Below, piece after piece: positions 37,331-49,490 of a stretch of 64,000 bases of DNA. Made by a program: the position numbers and the translations under genes. Positions within the stretch are counted from its first letter, which is position 1. Every line of letters begins with the position of its first letter. Under the pieces are notes generated by a model. It had not been told where the DNA came from. It was given only the letters and a program-made list of their open reading frames with translations, and made no database searches. Source of the DNA: Toxotes chatareus (Eukaryota; Chordata; Actinopteri; Toxotidae); the NCBI GenBank assembly GCA_016801885.1, contig CM028882.1, positions 22,275,047 to 22,339,046 of the forward strand. Reading direction: 5' to 3'.

Positions 37331-37458
37331 GTACCATTCTCATATCTGGATGAAACTACAGCCAGCAGCTGGTTAGCTTAGCTTAGCTTAGCTTAGCATG
37401 AAGACTGTAAACAAAATAAAACCAGCTGCTGGCTGTAGCTTGATATGAGAAAGGTATC
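37331..37458. mobile_element. Small hairpin element with TTAGC repeats in the loop
   Basis: CTACAGCCAGCAGCTGGT (37356-37373) has a perfect complement at 37421-37438, and the outer arms (tctcatat and atatgaga, taccattc and aaggta) also pair. The loop has about five TTAGC units and aagactgtaaacaaaataaa. The words match a very common teleost interspersed repeat ('agcagctggttagcttagc'), here in a short foldback form. No clear target duplication was found. Confidence 0.7.
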
Positions 37459-40400
37459 AATCTTCTTGTCTAACTTTCAGCAAGAAAGCTGAAGCGTATT
37501 TCCTTGAAAATTTCCTCCCTTTGTATTATAGATGTGTTCTTGACACCCAAATCACTCATTTCACGAAGACTTGGTGTCACCATGTGTAGTGTGAAAAATG
37601 AAATTATTCTAGGCATATTGGGCAAGTGTTATAACTTGAAAAATCACTGGAGAACAATTTTACCTGGATTAAGGTGTCTAAATAAGCCTCCAACAATGTG
37701 ACTAATAATGCATGCCATAATTGCAGTATTAATCATCTCCATATGGCCTTAAAATAAATATAATAATAAGATTAATGTGTTCTTATGACCCATGTCTTAA
37801 TCATAATGTTCTCCTAATCACATTAAGACAGAAATGCTGGTGGGACACTGAAACACAATTGCTGTGTTCTTGACGGAAACCTAATGGAAAAATTTCTCAT
37901 CACCAAGTCTTTGGCTTACAACGACGGAGAGCAAACACCACAGAATCCCAGATAGACCTTCAACTATAGATACAGTTGGTGGTCAATGAAAGGTCTGATT
38001 GATAGAGGTTAAAATCAGTGGAAGATGACTCACTGGAGCTGAGCTTTCTCCTCGCAGGCGAGCAGCAGTCTTTATGATCCTCGCCCTTCTGCTCAGCCTC
38101 TGTGTGACTCAGCCGCTGAGTGTCAGTCCCATCATCCCACAGACACCTCAAGTCTGCTGTGTGTTCTCATGTCTCACCAGGTAGTAATGCCATTATAATC
38201 TACCATTAGGCTTCTTCCCGTCTTTAATCCGTGTTTTTATGTTGTTTGCTTCATCTCTTCAGCGAGCGACTTCTTTGCCTCCCCATAAAGCGCCCTAACC
38301 ATAGCCTTCTATGAAACCTGTTACTCTGTAAATAGGCTTTCTGAATTTCTGACTCCTGCCTTTTCATTGCTCTGTTTTCTGTCTGTGTTTTTCAGTATGT
38401 TTTTTCAGTCTGAATCCACTTGTACTCTACAGACACAAGAATGTAAAAATCTAAAAAAAAAAAAAAAAGCAGTAGTGGTGTGCTATTTACACTGATAGGG
38501 ACAACAAATACAACACCTGGCATGTCCCATATGCCCACTTACTAATGTGACATGATACAATGAACATTCTGGGAAATAGAAGCTGGCAGCATAAAACAGA
38601 TACCACTACTATACCCCTTTGCTTTGTAAACATGCGGGTGAGCATTCATCCATTTTCTGCTCATTGTTCAGTCTTATCTTAAGCTTTTAATAGGGAATCA
38701 GTTCATTTAAACTACTACGGATGTGATATCTCAAGCACCCCAGCTTGCTTTGTTTTTTTCCTCCTTGAATGCAATTATAAGTGTAATCGAAACACACTTT
38801 GACAATAAACCCCTTTCTACCCGGCTACATGTTTGTGAGGAGAATTCCCAGAGGTGTGAGCCTCGCCGTGGCAGTCGAGCCTTTACTCTAAGCTTTTGAT
38901 ATAGGCCCTGCTGAGAGATTTCTGGGGGAATCTCTGCTCTCCTCAGCAATCTGAGGCAAAGGCCTGTGCATTTAGACGTACCATGTTTGTGTGTTTGCGC
39001 ACACATGGCTGTATGTGTTTGTGAAGAGCAGAATCAAGAGCCATGTCGTATCTTCAAATCCCTCTGACTTCCCAGAATGGGCAATCGGCCCACCAAAAAG
39101 CAGTAGTCAAGTAATCCCCTTATCAACTGCCTTCCCTGGAACCTCTTGCCACATGTATTCCTCCAAATGATATTGGATTTGATCTGGTACACTGCACTAA
39201 TCAAATACTGATGTTATGTCTTGTAGCCTGTATAAGAATGTTACTGTATATTCCAGGATTATTAGGTCATTTTCAAGGTAATTGGCTGTCTTTATAATTC
39301 AGACCAATCAGATGTGCCTAATGTGCCATTGGTGCATGTAAGGTTTTTCTTGTTTTCTTGCAAAACCAATCTATGATCTAGTTGCTGTTTATTACCATGT
39401 AATGGGCTATACTGCTTATAGATGTAAACATATTCTGTGGCATACTTTCCTAATAATTAGGTCACTGCTGTTACTCAAGTCAAAGTTTCTTGATTGGAGT
39501 TCCACAAAGTTAATGAAAAAGAAAAGAAAAAGTGTTCAAATAAAACCAAACTTCTATTTCAGTGCTTGTATGGGAAACTTATTTCAAAATCTGCAAGCTT
39601 AATACCCAGCTTTTCCAATTTCTTGCAAGTGGAGGTGTGGCTATGCAAAAATAGGAGACCCACGGAAGGCAAATTGATATGTTGTTTGCATCTACAAAGA
39701 GGAATAATCCCATAAAAACAAATATCAAATATCTGAAATGTTTACAACATTTCCCCAGTTCTGAAGAGTATAATCTCAAAGGAAGAAGCGGGGTCCAGTC
39801 TTAATTAAACATCTGTGAAGCAGCAGGCTGCCGGTGGATCTGCACATTAAGAGGGATTTTTTGGCGCTTGGCTGTCCCATTGAAACACCAGGAGATATTG
39901 CCTCAAAAGGCTCCTTTGTGGTTCTTGAGTTTGGAAAGCCTTTGAAGGCGAAGAACCAGGGTTTTTAAACAAGGTGTATGCATGTGGAAACACAAATCAG
40001 CCATTCACTTTCAGCTGAGCTGAGTGCAAACCAGTCGCCTCTGCACCTTATCTCCTGTGCTGTGCTGCAGATCCATCCCAACTGCCTATCGTACAGCAGT
40101 CACATTGTCCGTGGGTTCAGATTTGATCTGTTTGTTTCTCATCTCATTTGAATACCTTGCACTGTGTTGTGTTTTTGGTGCCTAATCAAACTCTGAATTC
40201 CACACTGACATCGTGGTTCTCAAATGGCTTGGGGCAAAAACCTTCACAAATGAATTGAATTCTGAAAACTAACTTAAGTACTCACTGCTCTTCCTAGTGC
40301 ATCTTCTTGACTCAAGAGAGGTAATCAAGAGTCGTTCATTTAGAGTCGTTTCTCTTGCCACCTGACCAACAGGCTATAAAACAAAAACAATAAGCTGAAA

Positions 40401-43400
40401 GACACTTAAATGCTCCATAAAACTGAAGGAATCTCTGGCCCCTGAAAACCCAAACTGTCAATTTACTACATGGAACTCACATGAAAACAAGACCTGGAGA
40501 TTATTTTGACTTTGCATCAAATACAAAATGTCCTCCCCTACCTGGACAAACACACCAGGCAATAATGTGGTTCACATATGTGTAAATGGCTCTGCACATT
40601 GCAGATCTCTCACTGTCACATCTTTGATAAAATTGAATTGAAGCGCAAACACTTGTTACAAACAGCCTAACGTCTCAGAGATTGTAAGCGGTATTCGGGA
40701 CACTCAGTAAGCTCACCAGCTGGTGTGAATGCTAATGTTCAATCTTCAAGTAAAGAGACATCACATCGTGCCTCAGCTTTACTGCAGGTGGGCCAGACAG
40801 GATTCATTTCTGAAGGGAGGCAAGACAAGATGATTGCATTGTGGTGCAGGTACAAACCAATTCTAAGCTCTGAAAACAAAATTCTATCATTGACTTTCAT
40901 TACTATGCAGGAATTCAGCCAAATCCCTGCACCTGTGGCAGTATATTGCCTTGACTCAATATTGTCCGTGAGCCTCACCATATTCTCCTGCATTTTCATT
41001 CAGGGGGAAGAGAATTTGCAGTCACCCGCGCACATTAATTTGTAAGGCCTTGCTTTCCAAGCAAACAAAAGATGCAACAGTCCCCTCTCTGCTTGTGCTG
41101 CTGATATCTCACATAATGATGACTCTCGTTACTCCATGCATCCTACCAAGTTCAACAACAATCTAACCTTTTCCTGCTGCAGCTGTTTCTATGACAACGC
41201 AAGCCCCTGCTGCAACTTTAAAGCGCGATAAACACAAAAGCCAGATAATGGATTTGATTGATCTCGCTTCTCTCCACGGGACTGATATCAAGACTGATAG
41301 GGGTGTTTAGGCTAACAGGCAAAGATCAAAAGGTGATAATGTTTTTGCTCCACTCACACATTTTTGCCGCAGTTGAATATTTCTGTTCAGTGTGAATATA
41401 ACTGGATTTCTTAAGCTGTTGTATTGTATTGAAGGGACTTTTTGGAGGGAGGTCATATGTGTAGTGAGCCACATGCAAATATCCAGGTGAATCTATTTCT
41501 AGGGAAGAGATGCGGCCCTTTGTTTTCATGTTATGAAAACAGCTGCATTATTGCCTGCAGCAGGTATTGGATCTATGTGTCATATGAAGCTCTGGTGGCA
41601 AAGAAGAAAACCTTGGGCTTTTCTCTGCCTTGCTTTCCTTATTGCATTTGACAGGACAGTGACCATATAACTCAATCCTGTCACCAGCTCAAATTGAGGC
41701 CTTTGAGAAAGTGCTGTGCCACTGAACCTTGGGCTTTGCTCAGTGCCTCTTCAGCTAAAAACATCTAGGAATACCTCACCGCTGACTCTGTTCGCAAAGT
41801 AATAAGGATTGGTGCTGTAATCCAGATTCTGAAAAAAATAAGCAACATGTGATGATACGAGGCATGATGATGATGTGCCATCCACGGTTTGAGTCACTTG
41901 CCAATCACCAGAGTGAAGTGAAATTAATCACTCTCGGGGCTGTCAGTTGGCGTCAGCCAGGAGACATTTATCTTTGAACCCATGTCAGTAATTTGGCAAT
42001 AACGGTTCCTTTGATTAATTCACTGCCTGAATCTCTGCCAGGAGAGCAGGAGTTCAGAGATAGTGACAGATTGATGATTCCCGTATCCTGTAATTCTGTG
42101 GCCCCCCCAAACTTTACAGTGATTAGGCTTGTGTAAAAAAGACAATTCCGATAAATGGCATACTCCTAAATTCGATGATATAAATGGATCATTGTTTGAG
42201 CGTGGACTCGTCTTCTAAAATGTGTTGCATCCACTGTGTTGTCAGGACGTTGCCGCTGATTTCAGGTTGGTAATGGAGCAGTACTGAGGATTGTTTTCCA
42301 GTGCTGGCTCACTGTGTCCTCAGATCAGCTTCAGTCATGCTACTTAAGCAAAACTGTTGACACATCTCAAGCTAACACAGTTCATTCCAGCATGCATCCA
42401 AAAAGTTCAGCCAGGAAGAGAAGACATCATAATATTTTGTCACACCTGCAGCAGAAAAAGCTCATTCAGCTGGTGTCGTTCCACATATTTCCAGCGCCCC
42501 TTTATTTGTTTTTTTGGACAAACTTGATGTTCACTTCAAGGCCTCTCAAGGGGCTTGCCTGAGAGGTAAACAACACTCTTAGGATATCTTATTCTTTTTT
42601 ATTTGACAGCTTGAAATGCAACTGCTTTCCTGGATTCTGTCTTTTGCACCAATTTCCACACCAACACCTTTTCTCCAGGCTAAATGGAAATTAATGACTG
42701 TTATCTTCCACACAATTGAATCTATTAGTGGGAAACATTAGAATCTTAATTTTGGAATCACTGGTGTTATTATTTTAATTTTGCCAGCTGTCAAGATGAT
42801 AAATAGCCATCATTAATATATTTAATTGGTATTCTGAATAAAAAAAAAAGTTTTTGGTCACAGCTGTACCTTTTTCAGAATTCCCTCCCAAAATAAACAT
42901 AGAAATACATATAAATTATAAAAAAACAAACCCTCCTGCGGCCACTTGACAAAATTAATAATGTAATAAGTTCAATGTTTGCAAACAGTCCAGTTTAATT
43001 GGTCTCAAAGAGCAATGTGGTAGGGTTGTTTTGGAACAGGACACACACATGCTGTTGAATGGAAGTCATCTTGCTAAGAATGAGCAAAATAGAGCCAGTC
43101 TTGAGTTAACAAATAATGTAGCCAGATATATCTGACTTGTTTGTCAGTGTGTTCCCACTGTGTCCTAGGTGAGATCTAAGCAGCATTTTTTGACAGTGCA
43201 GGTCATGGGAAATATATTTTTTTTCCCAGCAGATGGTCTCATCTGGCTTATCAATTATATGAACTCATGCTGTGGGTTTGACTAGTGTGACTCCATCTGT
43301 TTTCTCTGCCTGACAAATACTTGGCAGTTGATGGGGAAATATCTTGAAGTCTTGAAGCCGTGTAGTGTGCGTGGGTGTTATATTCCACTCTATGTTTCAT

Positions 43401-45700
43401 TTAGCGATGAGTTTCTGGCTGTAGCCATGGAAACTCAGCCACACTGTAACCCCTCCCGTGGTAATACCATATTAAAGTGAAATTTTGTAATTTAATGTAA
43501 TGGAGTAGCTGTAATTGGATTAGTATACTATTACAGCCGTTGCCCTTATCTTCACAGCTCTCTCTGAAATCTCTTAAATGTTCCACTCACTGATGTACTT
43601 TCTAACACCGGTTAGTCCCCTGGCAGAGCAAATGCAAGAGCTCTAGCAAGCATATCATTCAAACTTTCTTGCATAAATATGCAATAACCATTAAAACCAC
43701 TGATAGTGACCTGTGATACATCACTGCTCTGACCAGAGAACACTTTTTAAAAAAATGGAATTACACAAAAGGCTTTTATTTTCACTCTGGGGACTTTGTG
43801 AAAATATAAAAAGGCTTCTGAATGGCTGCAAGACTGCCACCTGCTTCTCCATCTCTGGCATGTTCCCTCAGCTGATTCCAGCTGCCTGCTGGAGGAATTA
43901 AGGAGGAGATTTGGAGAGCCTGGGCAGATGTAACAGCTGAGTTGACATTAGCCTGCGTGGGACAACATGCTGCTCAGATAGAGAGAAATGCTCTGCACTG
44001 GTAACTGGAAGGCTTAAGGATGTTGCCTGCCTCATTATGTCCCAGACAAGCTTTCTGACTTGCTAGCCAAAGTATATTTTCTGCCTGCTGCCCACGTGTA
44101 TTTTAAGGGATGGAGATAGAGGGTTGGTTTGTCCAGGTGTGAAAACCTGCTGGACCTGCAAAATTTAACAACCTGGGTTGACCTCAGGAAAACCAGCTGT
44201 CAGCTTAGCAGCATCTAACAGGGATGCAAATAAACTGAAGCTCTGGTAACTTGTATTGCGAAGAAAAGTTTTCTTCAAAGGTCAAACAAAGGATACTGGG
44301 ATGCCCTGTCAAAATCTGAAGATGGACAACACACACAATATGCTACCTAACTGAGAAATAAGCTACAAAGTCAACACTGTGACATTTAATCAACTATTTA
44401 ATACTTGTTGGCAGGTCTCAGGGCTAAGCTTTATGGTGAGGGTTTGACTGACATATGCCATCTACAAGGATGAGGATTTGTTTTACAAGTGGATCGGCCA
44501 CTCTGTCTTTATTTATTCCAGCAACAAGAGATCCTGCTCTGTAAAATATTCTGAGCAGTTCGTGTGATAAAGAATAAAATAACCTGATGCTCCACATACT
44601 GCAAGATGCATTTCCAATGTGTATCAAGTTACTACAAATGCCCAAGTAGCTCAGTCCACCTGCAAGTTGTGAAATTTAGCATTTTAAAATACTGATAAAA
44701 ATGTCACCTTCTCTCAATGTTTTTTTTTTCTAACCCATGATCGATCTATATCTTATTTTGTTTTGCGTGCTAAGTTGTAGTCTGCCAAGTTTACCAATTT
44801 ATCTGAATAGAAAAATTAAATATTCATCAAGGTTAGAGGGTCCTATGTCTCAATGTGAGAATTCTAGAGAGAGAGTCTGTTTATGGACTTAAAATGTTTG
44901 CACTCTGCTCTTTCAGTTCTTCTGGGACTGTGAGAAAATGATGCAAGCTCCCACCTACGCTCTATTAAAATTTAAATGATCAAATATATCTTTGTTAATT
45001 TCATCCCACTGGACTTTCACTCACATGTATGGAAAGCACATTAATAAGATTTTTTTTTCAAGGTTGGGCAGGAACCCTCAATTTTATTGAATTACACGTT
45101 CACTTAGACCACATTAATGCCTTTATTTAGGTTTTTTCTTCTGTAACAGCTAAAATAGTAGAATACAGTAGATGCACAGGGATCTAAAAATTTCTAAAGG
45201 CCCAACTAATGACTTGCCAGAAGATTTAGACTCCTGTTCATGCGGTTGTTTTTAAGAATGGAGTCACAAAAGATTTTGTACACCATCTTTTGGCTCTGTT
45301 AGTATTGTTGGAGTTTATGTTCTAAACATGAATTTCATTAGAACCCAAAGGTTGCTTAAAAGCTCAGTCAGTCGCCTTGAATAGACACAATTAAGTCACA
45401 TTTTCCCGTTAGAGATACGTAAGCCAGATAGTTAAAACAGAAACATCCCACAAAGATTTAATAGATCCCAATAAAGATTGCAACAATGACTAATATAAAT
45501 AGTGCTTTGTCATTGACAGTTTTGCCTTGAGAAGAATAAACCTTGGGATGCTTGTGTCTTAAAATGTTAGTAGACTTTTGGGAGTTTTTGCTCTGAAACA
45601 GAGTATGAGGGAGAAAATGAGTTTTTAAAGCATAACCCTATCAACGCTCTGCAGATATATTATGGTCGTTTTGTGCTATGGGGCAGTAAAAACCATACTT
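37459..45700. other. Gene desert, first part
   Basis: No recognisable coding exon apart from the candidate at 38058-38180. There is a poly-A run at 38453-38468. Patches at 39780-39970, 41860-42110 and 43440-43585 (the last with ctgtaattggattag, a homeodomain-type site) have the even, non-repetitive look of conserved enhancers. The remainder is ordinary AT-rich sequence with no RNA gene seen. Confidence 0.4.
38058..38180 (+). other. Exon-like segment with a signal-peptide-like ORF (doubtful)
   Basis: The acceptor ctttctcctcgcag ends at 38057 and a donor GTAGTA follows 38180. Inside, the frame from ATG at 38074 is open to the donor and reads MILALLLSLCVTQPLSV, a short hydrophobic leader, with GC-rich third positions. 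A second frame is also fully open. The segment could be a first coding exon of a secreted protein, but no second exon was found, so chance is quite possible. Confidence 0.2.
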
Positions 45701-48700
45701 ATTGCCCCCTTAAAGGGATAGTTTGGGTCTCTAATGAGTCGGTCTGTTTTGTTGTGAGCTGGAAATCTTTTCAGTCCATCCAAAAATCTCAGCATCTCTG
45801 GCTGAGAGGAAAGAATTTTGTAAGGGCTATTTGAGAAACAATCGGCCACACACAGTGTTTTTTAGTTGAATTGTACGAGTATTGTAAGTGCTGCTTCCTC
45901 CAGTACTTTAATAGGCATAAACTGATATGAAAGGACTTTTATGATTGATCAGATTTGCCTCCTGATCTTTCCTTAGAATTATCCTTCAATTCATTTTATG
46001 CAAATTGCACAAAATCTTATTCAAAGATCAAATGCAATATTTCAACATGAGACCTTGTAAGCTGACATGAAGACAAAAACCAGAGACTACAGTTGACGCA
46101 TAATCATTCCTGAGCCCTGCAGACTGAGATGTTTAATCACAGAAAGAAAACATCTGCTTTCCCTTCACATTTTCCTCACTGTTTTCACATCCCTTTGCGT
46201 CCCTAACACTGTTTTATTTCACATAACCAAAAGATTTAGTCATATTAGTTTGTCTGCCTCTCAGCACTGATGATAACAGCCGTATTGCACTGGTGTCCAT
46301 GGCTGCAGTGCTCACCTTAACTTTATTGTTTGGTGGATTAATCTGCCGGCAGGTCATGTCTGTGTCTTCCCTTTTGCTCTTGCTACACAGTGTTAACGAT
46401 GCGTCAGCTCAGGGAGCACTGTCACCATTTCTTTAGGCTATATTGTGATGATTCACATGAGTGAGCCATTAGGAAATGGATGTTTTCATGACCCTGTGAG
46501 GAGGAGAGCGAGTGGGTTGAAAGTGCAGGCTTTCTAAAAGGCAGGCGCCCTAATAGCCCATATATCCTCTTTATCTGTGTGAAGCAGATATGGTGCACGA
46601 ACACTTTGACAGATCCATCTTCTTAATTGTCTTTAGGCTTCTATTTGTAACTGACTCATTAAAAAGTTCATGTCTTTAGTGTGACTTGTAAAAACTGAAT
46701 CAATTTGATATGAATGTTGGGAAGATGTTGATGCCTCACGTTTCATGGGTGAACCCTCCGACAAGGATTCAATTCTCCATCTCTTGTTCAAACACCCCTG
46801 TTAGGCATTCAGCCTGTTAAGAGCTCTGTGAAAACATGAGAAACACTTAGTCCTTGTGAGGAAGGATCTGTTGTTTACAAAACGCTTGGGCTTTTAAGGA
46901 TGCTGCATGTTTTTTTTTTCTCTTTTACTCAGAGAAGCTTTGGGGAAAAAAGGTCCAAGGAGCTACGAGCACCACTCTCTGATCTTCTCCATTTAAATGC
47001 TTAGAAGGGCGTCTATAGCGCAATGTGTTTAATTCATTATAGCCTCCCTTTAAATTTGATTGTGCCATCTATTTCTCCTTCTTTCTCCTGCAGCCTCATG
47101 GCAGTGGATGGCCACGCAGGCAGTCACAACACAGCCAACAAATTCACAGTCAGGGCCACATCTCTGGGCTGGTCTCCCTCCCACTGAGAGCTGAGGTTTG
47201 CCATGGGGCTGACCCCTCGCACATTCTAGGAGAAGCGGCAGAGCCAAAGAGTTTATAGAAGTCCGCATGGGAGATGCCTGCGGGGAAATTACCCCACCTA
47301 CTCCTCCTCTGTGCTTTTGTACATGCTGCCTATCTTCTCTTTCCCTGTGCTATCCTGCTCTGTAAAGGCGTGGCCGGGGTTCCCTCAGGGACCCATTTGC
47401 CTTCTATAAAGCCTATTGCTATGGAAATTGTGTGTAATTTCAGGGGCCGTTAACGGTGAGAGTGTAGGCATGCATATAGAGCACTACTATCATCACACTG
47501 GAGCAGAAGAGCACCCAGGGCAGAATCTCATATTCGTTGCTCCTTTGCCAGTCTTTGCCCCGACAACATGACATGCATCACCTGATGCTGGCATAATAAG
47601 GAATGGACAGACTGGGGAGCGGGCAGCTGGTGAAGGGAGATGAAAGGTGGATGGAGTGAGAGGGAAAATTGAGGAGGAGGCAACAGCGCTGAGCGTGTGT
47701 GTGTTACACAGAGAAAGAGAGGGAGTGTTTTAGAAAGAGATTGGAATACTAGATGAGAAAGATGGAAACAGCAGAAGAAGTGAAAAGGGATAGTGGAAGG
47801 GAATCCGAGGAGAGAGAAGCCTGAATCAATATTTATACTGTGAGGCGAGACAATTCTGAAGCAGTAATTAAATTGGTGTGTCATATTTCATTCCATTACT
47901 GGGCTGAGCTTGCATGCAAATGATCTAAAAAGCCGCCTTTTCAAGTGGGTTTCATTTCTTTTATGACAGTGAATAGAATCGAGCCAGGCAGAGAAAAATA
48001 CAATACTACTTCAGTATTCATGAGCTTATTGTTAGGAACTTGGGGACCATTCAACTGCAATTCAGCAGAGGGGTGGTGGCACAATACAAATTTCTCTTGG
48101 AGACAGTCAGCTCTGTTGTAAACCGTTTTACACCCAAACTAGGCACAGGGGTGGGGAAGCAAATCAATCTAATTTGAATAATGATTAGCGAAATGAGGCA
48201 ACGCTGACGGTGATTGGAAACACGGTCTGATTCCCAACATCGCCTCCCCTCCTCCCCTCTCTGGAGTCAAGGAGAATGAATAAAACATGTCAAAGTAAAT
48301 GTTACACTGGAACGCTGCCTGTGCAGATATTTTGGGTCAGACGCAGCCTCCTTCAAACATTCAGTAGTTGCTGTCATTTTCACAAATATGATAGCTTACA
48401 ATTTGAATAACTGCCCTAGCATTGTACTGTTTAGTTATCTTATGCAGGAAATTGGATGGATGACTCTGGAAGGTGACCGCTCTTCTGTAAATCCTGCCAC
48501 CAGTGTTTACTGTAAGTATTAGTTTCAGGTGCTGCTTCCCTATTACAGTGCTCTGCACTTCTGACAAATGGAATCTGGGGGGGAACAACAAAACACAGCT
48601 GTGCTCTGTGTAGCCAATTAAAAGTTTCCCTTCCACCTCTTTTCCTCTCAGTATTGGCTGTTCCTCTTCAGTTTCAACTCTACTGTGCAAGAAAAGGATC

Positions 48701-49131
48701 AAAAGATAGAGAACGACGTCCAGAGCACAGCATCAGTGATTTTTTTAACTAACTAAAAGTGCTTTGCCGTACCTTTTTTTTTTCCTGTTACCCAGTGTAG
48801 TCGGTCTCCTGTGAGGGAAAAATGACACCGAACTGGGAGCACAGGCAGAGGCACTAAATAGCAAGGGACGGAAAGCTTCTGGCATGGGGCCATGTTCAGA
48901 GCACAGGTTCTGTCAGTGGCATCTGAAGTGCTGCCAATAGGAAACATGACATTAATGTCTATAGCGGTGGAAAGAACAACAGCTGCTTATGTTGTGTGTT
49001 CCTGTGCCAGTGCCCATAGGGAAAAAGGTTGTCAGATATGATGTGTGTTTTTGAAAGTTCCTGGAATTTATGTGCCTGTGCTCCCTACAAGCACCTATTG
49101 ACTTGAGGTATCAGGAAAAAAATAAAAAACA
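45701..49131. other. Gene desert, second part
   Basis: Around 45715 the text ttaaagggatagtttgggt resembles the start of a common teleost repeat. Candidate regulatory patches lie at 46400-46640 and at 47880-48060; the latter has a perfect POU octamer ATGCAAAT at 47914-47921. A purine-rich stretch spans 47640-47830. A pyrimidine tract and CAG before 47092 looks like an acceptor, but the following frames match nothing. Confidence 0.4.
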
Positions 49132-49490
49132 GTAGAAGTACCACAGTGTAAATTACTCCACTACATATTGAAGAACTGCACTTGAATATTCACTCAAATA
49201 AAAGTGCAGAAATATCTTTTTTTTAGCTAAATACAGTCAAGCATCAAGTAAAATTGGTCATTTTGCCGAGCTGTTCTTTTAAATTTTATATTATTACATG
49301 ATATAATTACCCTGTCACTACAAAAGTGGCTGATCATATATTTTGTCGTTTAAAATCTGAAGTAACTAAAAATTGTTGCTGTTAAAGAAATGTAATGGAG
49401 TTAAAAGTACAGTATTTCCTTTTGACATGAACCGCATTAGACGTATGAAGGAGCATATAATCAAAATACTCGAGTTAAGTACCTCAATGT
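49132..49490. mobile_element. Teleost interspersed repeat of the 'agtaaaagtac' type
   Basis: One end has agtagaagtaccacagtg and aaattactccactacatatt. The other has gagttaaaagtacagtattt and atactcgagttaagtacctc. This layout, with aagtac words near both ends, is a widespread non-autonomous repeat of fish genomes. It is diverged and non-coding. I cannot assign the superfamily safely. Confidence 0.6.

Noticed and set aside
47050..47268. Exon-like stretch after a pyrimidine tract with CAG near 47092
   Set aside because: All frames stop soon and none resembles a known protein; no donor follows.
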